In this document: piece after piece, positions 1-7,717 of the stretch
Numbering within the stretch: position 1 is the first letter of the stretch
Layout: the number at the start of each line of letters is the position of its first letter
From: Mucilaginibacter sp. KACC 22063
GTDB taxonomy: Bacteria; Bacteroidota; Bacteroidia; Sphingobacteriales; Sphingobacteriaceae
Length of the DNA stretch: 64,000 nucleotides
Direction of reading: 5' to 3'
Assembly: GCF_028736115.1 (NCBI RefSeq)
Contig: NZ_CP117877.1
Span: forward strand, 4,402,001 to 4,466,000
Made by a program: the position numbers and the translations under genes
The notes under the pieces: model-generated
The model's input: only the letters and a program-made list of their open reading frames with translations
What the model was told of the DNA's origin: nothing
Databases searched by the model: none

Positions 1-595
1 CTGCACCAAAACCACGACGGCCTCTTGGGGCACGAGCCACCGGCCATGTTAAATGGATACCGATATCTTTTTTATAGGCTGCATCTTCCCAGTTCCAGCC
101 GTCGAGCATCATTACTGATGACTGGCCCGAAATAGTTCCGCCTTCCGGAGTTGGCTGCGCCAACAAAATACCGTTTGAACGCACGGTAGGTATCACCTTT
201 GAATCGGTATTAAAAGCAATAAGCGAGCGCACATGCGGGTTTAAGTCGCCGGTTTCGGTATCATCTACCGTACCACGTGCGCCTTCTTCAATCTCCACCA
301 AACCTAAAGTGGTAACAGGACAGATAAAGCCCGGATATACCTGTTTGCCTGCGGCATCAATTACAGTTGCACCAGCCATTGCAGGTGCACTGCCTTCGCC
401 AACGGCCGTAATTTTTCCTTTATCAAAGGCGATATAACCGTTATTAATCACGCGGCCATTGCCAATGTGTATGGTAGCGCCTGTAATTACGACAGGGGCG
501 TTTTGTGGCTTTGCAGGCGACATGGTCTCCTGTCCGAATGCGAGGACCGAACTAAGCAGCAATCCTCCAAAACCTAATAAAATCTTCTTTTTCAT
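1..595 (-). CDS. Secreted amidohydrolase-like protein (3' end outside window)
   Basis: Reading from the ATG at 595, about 198 codons are visible; the C-terminal part lies beyond base 1. A signal peptide (MKKKILLGFGG..., cleavage near AFGQ) precedes the N-terminal beta fold of the amidohydrolase superfamily, with the typical GKQVYPGF segment. In active members this is followed by an HxH metal motif; here it reads FICPVTTLG, so the first two metal-binding histidines are absent. It lies 18 bases downstream of another amidohydrolase gene on the same strand, suggesting one operon. Family members are periplasmic or membrane-associated hydrolases of cyclic amides or peptides; the substrate is unknown. 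The missing histidines suggest a non-catalytic partner, but the C-terminal metal ligands cannot be seen. Confidence 0.75.
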   Translation of the reverse strand, partial: MKKKILLGFGGLLLSSVLAFGQETMSPAKPQNAPVVITGATIHIGNGRVINNGYIAFDKGKITAVGEGSAPAMAGATVIDAAGKQVYPGFICPVTTLGLVEIEEGARGTVDDTETGDLNPHVRSLIAFNTDSKVIPTVRSNGILLAQPTPEGGTISGQSSVMMLDGWNWEDAAYKKDIGIHLTWPVARAPRGRRGFGA

Positions 596-613
596 GATTG
601 AACTGTGTAAGGA

Positions 614-3600
614 TTACTTTTTATTTTGAGTTGACTGCTGAGTTATGCTCTGATCTTGTACCATGCCATTGTAGGCATCGGCAACTACATATGCGCCTTC
701 TTCCACATCATCGCAAGTATATAACTGGCGGCGGCGCGGTGCACCTGTACGTTGTGTAGCAGCGCCTGCATTTTTAGTTTGCAGCATCTTCTGAATAATA
801 CGACCTTCTTCAGCAGCCATTTCTTTGCGGCGTTGCGCATCTTTATCGTAATCCCAATAAGGCACACCATCAACATAAGTTTTTTCTGCAACGGCGTATA
901 TAGAAAGCGGATCGGCAGACCATAGCACCAGGTCGGCATCCTTACCAACTTTAATACTGCCTACACGGTTATCAATATGCAGCATTTTAGCGGGGTTAAG
1001 CGTAACCAGTTTTAAAGCTTCCTCTTCGCTCATTTTACCATAGGTTACCGATTTACCAGCTTCTTGGTTAAGGCGACGTGCCATTTCAGCATCGTCAGAA
1101 TTGATAGCCACATTTAAGCCCACCGACTGCATAATATTGGCGTTGTAAGGAATAGCATCCTGAACTTCCATTTTGTATGCCCACCAGTCAGAGAAAGTAG
1201 AGGCAGCTATACCACGTGCTTTCATTTTGTCGGCCACTTTATAACCTTCCAGAATGTGTGTGAAGGTATTGATCTTAAAGTTCATGGAATCGGCCACATG
1301 CATTAGCATGTTGATCTCTGATTGTACATAAGAGTGACAGGTGATGTGACGTGTATCGTCCAGAATTTCGGCTAAAGCTTCTAATTCAAGATCGCGGCGA
1401 ACATTGTTGCCTTTTACAGCACGTGCGGCTTTGTATTCTTTGGCACGGGTAAAGGCATCGATATAAACCTGCTCAACCCCCATACGTGTTTGCGGAAAGC
1501 GTTGGTTAGGATTACCGAATTGCTGCGGTGAGTTACTTTGCTTTACGTTTTCGCCCAATGCAAATTTGATGAATTGTGGAGCGTTCTCATATTTCATTTG
1601 CTCTGGCGTAACGCCCCAACGGTGCTTGATAATGTATGTTTGTCCGCCGATAGGGTTTGCAGAACCATGTAAAATGTGAGAGATTGTTACCCCACCTGCC
1701 AACTGGCGGTAAAGGTTTACGTCGGTTGCATCTAAAACATCACCGATACGTACTTCTGAAGTTACTGCCTGTGTGCCCTCATTAATACCACCTGTGGCGG
1801 CAATGTGTGAGTGCTCGTCAATAATGCCCGGAGCCAGGTGCTTGCCTGTAGCATCAATAACTTTGGCGTTACCGGCAGCCAGGTTTTTACCAACTGCTTT
1901 GATCTTACCATTTTCAACCAATACGTCAGCATTTTTCAGGATCCCTTCCTTTTCGTTGGTCCAAACGGTAGCATTTTTAAATAATACGTTTTCGGCTTTA
2001 GGCACTTCGGTATAGCCAAAAGCAGCAAAAGGATAAACCACTGCTCCTACCGGGCCTGTTGCTGGTTGGCGTGGCTGCCCCTGTCCGTTACGCGCGAAAC
2101 CGCCACCGTTACCTGCAGGTGCAGGACCTGTATAAGCAGCCGTCCATTTAAATACAGAACCATCTGGCGCAGTACCTGTGCCGCTTAATGTAACAGGCGA
2201 CATGGAAGATATGTAACCGCTTAAGCGGATAACACCAGCAGGCTGCTGACGAGAGTTGAAATAGATATTTACCAGGTCGCCGGTGCGGGTAATGGTACCA
2301 TTGATACGTGTGCTGTCTGTAGCAGAATTGCCGATAGCAACATTGTATGTACCAGGTGTACCGCTGATAGCCAAGCTGCCGTTTGAAATAATATCGCTGT
2401 TGAAGCTATAAGTACCACGCAGGTCGGCAACGTCCATCTTATTGGCAACATAGGGGCGGCCTTCTACCCAGCTTTCGTAAATGATGTTGTCTGCTTTGAA
2501 AAGATTATCAGACGTGATGATAAAGTTTGCCAGCTTGCCTTTGGTAAGTGTACCTACCTTATCAGCAACACCTAATAATTCGGCAGGAGTTTGGGTTAAG
2601 GCAGTAAGCGCCTGCTTTTCTGTTAAGCCATTAGTAATTGCGGTACGCAGGTTTGTCCAGAAATCGCGGCTGTTAGTTAAGCCGTATGAAGTAATGGCAA
2701 ACTTCACCCCTGCTTTTTCCAAAGCGGCCGGGTTTGTCGGCGCAAGCTCCCAGTCTTTCAACTGTTCATAGCTAACATTACGCGCTTCAATGGGATCTTC
2801 TACATCATAAGCGGCAGGAAATGTAAGCGGAATGATAAAGCTGCTACCGGTTGCTTTAATAGCTGTAATATTTTGATATTCTTTACCATCAGATTTGATG
2901 ATGTATTGCTTACCAAATTCTTTCGCAATCCTGTCGGCGCGTAAAACACTTTGCATATCGCTTACCTCAAAAATCTGCGGCAATGCCTGTGTGCGGTTAA
3001 ATTCATTTAAAGAGATGTTGTATTCCTCTTTTTGATTTTTGTACCAGGCAGCGTCAAGATAAGTCTGACGGATCAATGCGATAGTCCCCATTAAAGATGA
3101 TGGGTAGTTGGTAGCAGCAGTACCTTTGCTGAAAGAGTAGTTAGCCGCCGCCTGATCATTGATCATGACCAGGTTATCACGCTCATCACCTAATGACACC
3201 ACGGCAGAAGTGCCACGGGCAATACCATCCCTCACTAATGATTGTACCGCCGTAAAGCCATTACGCTTGTAATCTTCGGCAGCGGTAGCATTAACATGGA
3301 AAATAGTTTTAGCTGTTACATCCGGACGAATGGCTTCGTTCCAACCGAAAGCACCCGGTTTGGTTGACACCGGTACAGATACACGAGCACCACCAAAGCT
3401 GAATGCAGCAGTCTGGCGCGGAGCCTCGGGCATACCATAGGTTGTAAATGCATCAATAAGTCCCGGATAAATGTATTTGCCTTTAAGGTCAACTGTAACG
3501 TAGCCTTTGGGCACGGCTACTCCCTGGCCTACCGCTTCAATAGTGCGGTCTTTAACCAGCAGGGTAGCATTGGTTAAAGTTTGCTCAGGGCTTACAACAA

Positions 3601-3727
3601 TTGTTGCATTGGTAAAAGCGTATTGCCCCGGCCTTACATCCCACGCGCCATTAACAGGATAAGTTTCCTGTGCACGCGTAATCTGTACGACCAATAAGGC
3701 AAAACAAAAAAGTAAAAGTTTTTTCAT
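614..3727 (-). CDS. Secreted tandem amidohydrolase, 1037 residues
   Basis: A signal peptide (residues 1-19, ending ITRAQ) is followed by two amidohydrolase-like halves. In the first (about 20-430) the usual HxH is replaced by DAFTTYG (92-98). A beta-rich insert lies between. The second half (about 580-1000) has an intact metal motif DEHSH (637-641), further His positions in TCHSY and FTHIL, and an INSDD aspartate, so only this half looks catalytic. It ends in the usual GKDADLVLW dihydroorotase-like strand. It is the upstream gene of a pair with the partial amidohydrolase ending the window at base 1. Imidazolonepropionase-like or peptidase activity is possible; the substrate cannot be told. 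The family call is firm, the function open. Confidence 0.8.
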   Translation of the reverse strand: MKKLLLFCFALLVVQITRAQETYPVNGAWDVRPGQYAFTNATIVVSPEQTLTNATLLVKDRTIEAVGQGVAVPKGYVTVDLKGKYIYPGLIDAFTTYGMPEAPRQTAAFSFGGARVSVPVSTKPGAFGWNEAIRPDVTAKTIFHVNATAAEDYKRNGFTAVQSLVRDGIARGTSAVVSLGDERDNLVMINDQAAANYSFSKGTAATNYPSSLMGTIALIRQTYLDAAWYKNQKEEYNISLNEFNRTQALPQIFEVSDMQSVLRADRIAKEFGKQYIIKSDGKEYQNITAIKATGSSFIIPLTFPAAYDVEDPIEARNVSYEQLKDWELAPTNPAALEKAGVKFAITSYGLTNSRDFWTNLRTAITNGLTEKQALTALTQTPAELLGVADKVGTLTKGKLANFIITSDNLFKADNIIYESWVEGRPYVANKMDVADLRGTYSFNSDIISNGSLAISGTPGTYNVAIGNSATDSTRINGTITRTGDLVNIYFNSRQQPAGVIRLSGYISSMSPVTLSGTGTAPDGSVFKWTAAYTGPAPAGNGGGFARNGQGQPRQPATGPVGAVVYPFAAFGYTEVPKAENVLFKNATVWTNEKEGILKNADVLVENGKIKAVGKNLAAGNAKVIDATGKHLAPGIIDEHSHIAATGGINEGTQAVTSEVRIGDVLDATDVNLYRQLAGGVTISHILHGSANPIGGQTYIIKHRWGVTPEQMKYENAPQFIKFALGENVKQSNSPQQFGNPNQRFPQTRMGVEQVYIDAFTRAKEYKAARAVKGNNVRRDLELEALAEILDDTRHITCHSYVQSEINMLMHVADSMNFKINTFTHILEGYKVADKMKARGIAASTFSDWWAYKMEVQDAIPYNANIMQSVGLNVAINSDDAEMARRLNQEAGKSVTYGKMSEEEALKLVTLNPAKMLHIDNRVGSIKVGKDADLVLWSADPLSIYAVAEKTYVDGVPYWDYDKDAQRRKEMAAEEGRIIQKMLQTKNAGAATQRTGAPRRRQLYTCDDVEEGAYVVADAYNGMVQDQSITQQSTQNKK

Positions 3728-3803
3728 CCTGCGTTTAATTAAGTTTAAATCGTTCTAATTTATTTAACATTTAGCTTAAAATTTCATAATCAGTACTTCA
3801 TCA

Positions 3804-3811
3804 TACATTTG
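3804..3811 (+). promoter_or_regulatory. Candidate -7 promoter box (TACATTTG)
   Basis: TACATTTG matches the Bacteroidota primary sigma -7 consensus TAnnTTTG. It lies 63 bases before the ATG of the plus-strand membrane protein at 3875. Only a weak TTTC at 3782-3785 sits where the -33 TTTG would be, so this rests mainly on the -7 match. Confidence 0.35.
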
Positions 3812-3874
3812 TTACATCGTTTTATTTAATCCGGCCGAAAACCGATATACTTGTAAATCATAAAACACATACAA

Positions 3875-4321
3875 ATGAACGCATATAGCATTTTCAGATA
3901 CCTGCACTCGGGTTTACGTTTCGTTGTCATCATACTATTGGTATTAGCCATTGTACAGGCTTTTGCAGGCTGGCTGGGCAATAAGCAATACGGCGAGGGT
4001 AACCGCAAGCTTAACCTGTTTGCCATGATCTCGGCACACACGCAACTGTTAATAGGTATTGTGCTTTATTTCATCAGCCCGCTGGTACAGTTTGGTGCAA
4101 ACACCATGAAAGATGCTACCACCCGCTACTGGACGGTTGAGCACCTTACCATGATGATCTTTGCTATCGTTTTAATTACGGTGGGCCATGCACGTGCTAA
4201 AAGAGCAACCACTCCTGTCTTAAAACACAGGGCTATTGCTATTTTTTATACGCTGGCAGTTATTGTGGTATTAGTGGCCATTGCACAAAGCCACCGCCCA
4301 ATGTTGGGCATTACGCACTAA
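3875..4321 (+). CDS. Four-helix membrane protein, cytochrome b-like
   Basis: 148 residues with four hydrophobic segments (roughly 16-35, 48-70, 88-108, 122-140). Histidines recur near helix ends: H11 in RYLHSG, H55 in SAHTQ, H91 in VEHLT and H102 in GHARA, the sort of placement that would allow haem binding. Similar small proteins in Bacteroidota are often labelled cytochrome b family, but biochemical support is not known to me. It stands alone between a divergent amidohydrolase pair and the trp leader, with its own candidate promoter. The tail is followed by AT-rich DNA that carries the trp promoter candidate. The coding call is firm and the haem role inferred. Confidence 0.7.
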   Translation: MNAYSIFRYLHSGLRFVVIILLVLAIVQAFAGWLGNKQYGEGNRKLNLFAMISAHTQLLIGIVLYFISPLVQFGANTMKDATTRYWTVEHLTMMIFAIVLITVGHARAKRATTPVLKHRAIAIFYTLAVIVVLVAIAQSHRPMLGITH

Positions 4322-4368
4322 AGCAGCCTATAGCAACGAAATTATTTTGCATTTATTTTCATAAAGTA

Positions 4369-4399
4369 TTTGCTTATTCAAATAACTTTTTAATATTTG
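4369..4399 (+). promoter_or_regulatory. Candidate promoter of the trp leader and operon
   Basis: TTTG at 4369-4372 and AATATTTG at 4392-4399, 19 bases apart, resemble the Bacteroidota TTTG / TAnnTTTG promoter with one mismatch in the -7 box. Transcription would start about 4404-4406, leaving only a few bases before the leader-peptide ATG at 4409. A start slightly upstream is equally possible. Confidence 0.35.
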
Positions 4400-4408
4400 C
4401 TAACCAAC

Positions 4409-4480
4409 ATGATCAATATCAGCTTCATATCTAAAAATTGGTGGCAAGGTAGTAATACCAATGCCGGAAGCGACTATTGA
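4409..4480 (+). CDS. trpL: trp operon leader peptide, 23 residues with tandem Trp
   Basis: ATG at 4409 opens a 23-codon reading frame that ends at TGA 4478-4480. Its middle reads SKNWWQGSN, with adjacent TGG TGG codons at 4439-4444. Two consecutive Trp codons in a short peptide directly before a terminator and trpE are the hallmark of ribosome-mediated attenuation: when charged tRNA-Trp is scarce the ribosome stalls there. The Trp codons lie inside the 5' arm of a predicted stem (4437-4442 with 4457-4462), and the stop codon lies before the terminator. There is no reason to expect a function for the peptide itself. It is too short for ordinary gene callers. The role is inferred by analogy with trpL of Proteobacteria. 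Confidence 0.8.
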   Translation: MINISFISKNWWQGSNTNAGSDY

Positions 4481-4544
4481 TTGGACTTTACTAAACAATT
4501 GTAAACCTCATACAGACCCGGCAACAACCTTTGCCGGGTTTTTT
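4437..4544 (+). promoter_or_regulatory. trp transcription attenuator (alternative RNA pairings)
   Basis: Four interacting segments are visible. Arm 1, ATTGGT (4437-4442, over the Trp codons), pairs with ACCAAT (4457-4462). Arm 2, TGCCGG (4462-4467), is exactly complementary to CCGGCA (4518-4523), giving an antiterminator. That same segment 3 otherwise forms the terminator with 4531-4539. Stalling at the Trp codons would mask arm 1, free arm 2 and prevent termination; rapid translation would allow 1:2 and 3:4 to form and stop transcription before trpE. The pairings were read directly from the sequence; their use is inferred. Confidence 0.8.
4516..4544 (+). terminator. Attenuator terminator upstream of trpE
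   Basis: Perfect 9-bp stem ACCCGGCAA (4516-4524) / TTGCCGGGT (4531-4539), loop CAACCT, then a run of T to 4544. It lies 30 bases before the trpE ATG and after the leader stop codon, as expected of a conditional terminator. Confidence 0.85.
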
Positions 4545-4574
4545 ATTTTAAGATTATCTGATAACAACACAAAA

Positions 4575-5984
4575 ATGAAAAAGCACACCATCCGAACGAC
4601 CTTTAAAAAGCTACTGGCTGATACTACCACGCCCGTGAGCATCTTTTTAAGATTGCGCGATGTTTTCCCAAATTCGCTGCTGCTCGAAAGCTCAGACTAC
4701 CATAGCCGCGAAAACAGCATGAGCTATGTTTGCTGCGAACCCATAGCCGGGCTAACCCTCACCAACGGCGAACTGAAAAAGTTTTATCCTGACGGTACGC
4801 AACAAAATGCTGCTGCCGGAGAGTTTGAACTGGTGAACGAAATTGATGGCTTTTTAGCTGATTTTGAGGTTGACCAGGTTCCATTAAAAATTATATCAAA
4901 TGGCTTGTTCGGCTACTTTACCCATGAAGCGGTTGAACACTACGAAACTATAAAACTTAAGAAGGTTGAAAACGATTTGCGCCGCATACCTGAAATGCAG
5001 TACCACATTTACAGGTACATCATTGCGATAGATCATTTTAAAAATGAACTGTATATCTTCCAAAACCTGCCCGAAGGTACAGACCCTAATGGCGGACTGG
5101 AAAAGATCGAATACCTGATCAAGAACAAGAATTTCCCAGAGTATCACTTCCAGACTAAAGAGGCAGAGCAATCAAACCTGACAGACGAGGGTTTTATGCA
5201 ACTGGTTGAAAAAGTAAAGCAGCATATTTTCCGTGGCGATGTATTTCAGATCGTTCCATCTCGTGCGTTTTCACGTGAGTTTTTAGGCGACGAGTTTAAC
5301 GTTTACCGCGCCTTGCGCTCTGTAAACCCATCGCCTTACCTATTTTATTTTGATTATGGCAACTTCCGCATCTTTGGTTCATCGCCAGAGGCACAGATCA
5401 CCATCAAAAACCGCGTTGCCAGCATCTATCCTATTGCAGGCACATTTAAGCGTACCGGTGATGATGAAAAAGATGCAGCCATTGCCCGTGAACTGGAAAA
5501 CGACCCCAAAGAATCAGCAGAGCACGTAATGCTGGTCGACCTTGCCCGTAACGACCTGAGCCGCCATTGCCAGAACGTTGCTGTGAAGGCATTTAAAGAA
5601 GTACAGTATTATTCGCATGTGATTCACCTGGTATCGCACGTAAGCGGCAAACTGCGTGAAGGCGTATCCTCATTTAAAATTGTAGCCGATACTTTCCCCG
5701 CAGGTACTTTAAGCGGTGCGCCAAAATACCGCGCTATGGAAATTATTGATGAGAATGAAAACATCAAGCGCAGCTTTTACAGCGGCGCTATCGGCTACCT
5801 TGGTTTTAACGGCGACTTTAACCATGCTATCATGATCCGTTCCTTCCTCAGCAAAAACAATGTTTTGCATTACCAGGCGGGTGCAGGTATTGTGGCCGAC
5901 TCTATTGCACAGAACGAGCTAAATGAGGTAAATAACAAGATCGGCGCCTTGCGCAGAGCGGTAGAACTGGCCGAAGAACTGTAA
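4575..5984 (+). CDS. trpE: Anthranilate synthase component I
   Basis: 469 residues from the ATG at 4575. An in-frame ATG at 4461 is rejected because it lies within the leader peptide and would read through the terminator hairpin. The enzyme converts chorismate and ammonia (supplied by TrpG) to anthranilate. The N-terminal part has the tryptophan-feedback signature LLES followed ten residues later by Ser, so allosteric inhibition by Trp is expected. The C-terminal chorismate-binding domain shows PIAGTFKRTG, DLARNDLSRHC and PAGTLSGAPK. It is first in a trpE-trpG-trpC unit and controlled by the attenuator just upstream. A related p-aminobenzoate synthase is unlikely given the LLES motif and Trp leader. 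Confidence 0.95.
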   Translation: MKKHTIRTTFKKLLADTTTPVSIFLRLRDVFPNSLLLESSDYHSRENSMSYVCCEPIAGLTLTNGELKKFYPDGTQQNAAAGEFELVNEIDGFLADFEVDQVPLKIISNGLFGYFTHEAVEHYETIKLKKVENDLRRIPEMQYHIYRYIIAIDHFKNELYIFQNLPEGTDPNGGLEKIEYLIKNKNFPEYHFQTKEAEQSNLTDEGFMQLVEKVKQHIFRGDVFQIVPSRAFSREFLGDEFNVYRALRSVNPSPYLFYFDYGNFRIFGSSPEAQITIKNRVASIYPIAGTFKRTGDDEKDAAIARELENDPKESAEHVMLVDLARNDLSRHCQNVAVKAFKEVQYYSHVIHLVSHVSGKLREGVSSFKIVADTFPAGTLSGAPKYRAMEIIDENENIKRSFYSGAIGYLGFNGDFNHAIMIRSFLSKNNVLHYQAGAGIVADSIAQNELNEVNNKIGALRRAVELAEEL

Positions 5985-6034
5985 GCCGAATATTAAAAAA
6001 CTATTAAAATTTCAATCTCGTAAAATTAAACCCC

Positions 6035-6060
6035 GCATATAACGTCTAAAAGTTATATGC
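6035..6060 (+). promoter_or_regulatory. Perfect inverted repeat before trpG
   Basis: GCATATAAC (6035-6043) and GTTATATGC (6052-6060) are exact reverse complements around an 8-base loop. There is no T-run, so it is not an ordinary terminator. It ends 15 bases before the trpG start, inside the trpE-trpG gap; an RNA-processing or stability hairpin is possible. Confidence 0.5.
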
Positions 6061-6075
6061 ACAGCAATATAAAGT

Positions 6076-6645
6076 ATGAAAATACTGATCATAGATAACT
6101 ACGATTCTTTCACCTACAACCTGGTGCATTTGGTTAATGAGCTTGGCCTGGAATGTGAGGTATGGAGAAACGATCAGTTTAAGTTAGAGGATGTAGCACA
6201 ATTCGATAAGATCATCCTTTCTCCCGGTCCGGGCATCCCTTCAGAATCAGGCTTATTGCTTGATGTGATCAAAAAATATGCTCCTGAAAAAAGCATATTA
6301 GGTGTGTGCCTTGGGCAGCAGGCCATTGCCGAAGCTTTTGGCGGCAGCCTGCATAACCTTAGCCGCCCTATGCATGGCATAGCTACACCAGTAAAAGTGA
6401 CCGATGCTGAGGAACGCCTTTTCAATGATTTACCCGAACAAATTAATGTTGGACGCTACCATTCTTGGGTGGTTAATCCGCAAGACTTACCGGAAGATCT
6501 GGTAGTTACGGCAATTGACGAGAACGATCAATCGATAATGGCATTACGCCATAAATCATATGATGTGCGCGGTGTGCAGTTTCACCCCGAATCTGTATTA
6601 ACAGAATACGGCAAGGAAATGCTTAAAAACTGGCTTACATCTTAA
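6076..6645 (+). CDS. trpG: Anthranilate synthase component II (glutamine amidotransferase)
   Basis: 189 residues, the usual length of a stand-alone class I glutamine amidotransferase. Opening KILIIDNYDSFTYNLV, the oxyanion segment LSPGPGIP, the nucleophile Cys78 in GVCLGQQ, and the His170/Glu172 pair in VQFHPES complete the triad. It hydrolyses glutamine and channels ammonia to TrpE. TrpG proteins of this type may also serve p-aminobenzoate synthase, which cannot be excluded here. It lies 91 bases after trpE, with a perfect hairpin in the gap, and 50 bases before trpC. Phosphoribosyltransferase gene trpD, which usually comes next in Bacteroidota trp operons, is not here. Confidence 0.93.
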   Translation: MKILIIDNYDSFTYNLVHLVNELGLECEVWRNDQFKLEDVAQFDKIILSPGPGIPSESGLLLDVIKKYAPEKSILGVCLGQQAIAEAFGGSLHNLSRPMHGIATPVKVTDAEERLFNDLPEQINVGRYHSWVVNPQDLPEDLVVTAIDENDQSIMALRHKSYDVRGVQFHPESVLTEYGKEMLKNWLTS

Positions 6646-6695
6646 AGGAACATAAATTAAATAGCAGGGATACCCCTTAAATACTCTTATTTTTT

Positions 6696-7478
6696 ATGAC
6701 GATACTTGATAAAATTGTGGAACATAAAGCAACCGAGGTTGCTGCAGCAAAAGCGCTTAAAACGGTAGCCCAACTGGAGCAGTCGGAGTTTTTTAACCGC
6801 AATACTTATTCACTTAAACAATTTTTGCTTGATCCTGCCCGTACCGGCATTATTGCTGAGTTTAAGCGTAAGTCGCCATCAAAAGGAATAATAAACGACC
6901 GGTCGTCTGTGGAGGACGTAACAACAGGTTATAACACGGCGGGCGCTTCGGCACTGTCTGTTTTAACCGACCGCGGCTTTTTTATGGGCGCCGATGATGA
7001 CCTGATTAAAGCACGCCGTGTAAATGATATCCCGGTTCTGAGAAAAGAATTTATCATTGACGAATACCAGATCATCGAAGCCAAAGCAATTGGTGCAGAT
7101 GTGATCCTTTTAATTGCTGCAATTTTAACACCTGCACAGATTAAGCAATTTGCAGCGTTAGCCAAAAGTTTAAACCTAAGCGTATTGCTTGAAGTACATA
7201 ACCTGGATGAGCTTCGCCCTAACCTGGATGCCAATGTTGATGCGATAGGCATTAACAACCGCAACTTGGCCGATTTCAGCGTCTCTGTGGAGACATCTTT
7301 CACGTTAGGTGAATATATCCCTGACGAGATCGTAAAAGTGTCTGAAAGCGCGATAAGCAATACCCAGGTGATTAAACAATTAAAGGAAGCCGGGTTTAGA
7401 GGCTTTTTAATTGGCGAAAACTTCATGAAACACGAAAACCCCGGCTTATCAATGGCAGAATTTGTAAAGGGACTTTGA
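6696..7478 (+). CDS. trpC: Indole-3-glycerol phosphate synthase
   Basis: 260 residues forming a single TIM barrel. Family landmarks visible in order: ILDKIVEHK at the N-terminus, AEFKRKSPSKG with the catalytic lysines, LRKEFIIDEYQI, ADVILLIAAIL, LLEVHN, IGINNRNL and VSESAIS, ending with a phosphate-binding loop (GFLIGENFM). It closes the ring of the carboxyphenylamino-deoxyribulose phosphate to give indole-3-glycerol phosphate. It is the last trp gene in the window: after its stop comes a repeat cluster and hflX, so trpD, trpF, trpB and trpA must lie elsewhere. It is not fused to trpF. No terminator of ordinary form directly follows; the C/T- and A/G-rich inverted repeat at 7519-7654 might serve. 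Confidence 0.94.
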   Translation: MTILDKIVEHKATEVAAAKALKTVAQLEQSEFFNRNTYSLKQFLLDPARTGIIAEFKRKSPSKGIINDRSSVEDVTTGYNTAGASALSVLTDRGFFMGADDDLIKARRVNDIPVLRKEFIIDEYQIIEAKAIGADVILLIAAILTPAQIKQFAALAKSLNLSVLLEVHNLDELRPNLDANVDAIGINNRNLADFSVSVETSFTLGEYIPDEIVKVSESAISNTQVIKQLKEAGFRGFLIGENFMKHENPGLSMAEFVKGL

Positions 7479-7518
7479 TAGTTCAGAGGCGTGAGGTCAG
7501 ATGTGAGAGACGGGAAGT

Positions 7519-7654
7519 AAGAGACAAGAGGCGAGAAACAAGAGATAAGACAAAACTTTGTCATTGCGATCCGCCTTTTGGCGGAGAAGCGATCCCCGAC
7601 TGTTTATTCGAAAATCTATTAGTGATTGTTTCTTGTCTCTCGCTTCTTGTCTCT
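7519..7654. repeat. Dispersed-repeat cluster with long imperfect inverted repeat
   Basis: The trpC-hflX gap (7479-7717) holds no gene. Arms rich in AGAGACAAGA (about 7519-7542) and TCTTGTCTCT (about 7628-7654) are imperfectly complementary. Between them lies a CATTGCGATCC...GAAGCGATCCCCG element with its own hairpin TCCGCC/GGCGGA (7570-7585). Similar elements recur in at least five other gaps of the window. Confidence 0.65.
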
Positions 7655-7717
7655 TTTTAGACATCTGCCAATTTGCCTGTTTGCTAACTTGGCATTTCAA
7701 TTGTACATTAGTAATTA

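Noticed and set aside
4461..4574. In-frame ATG extension of trpE by 38 residues
   Set aside because: It lies inside the leader peptide and the attenuator terminator; the ATG at 4575 gives a normal TrpE N-terminus.
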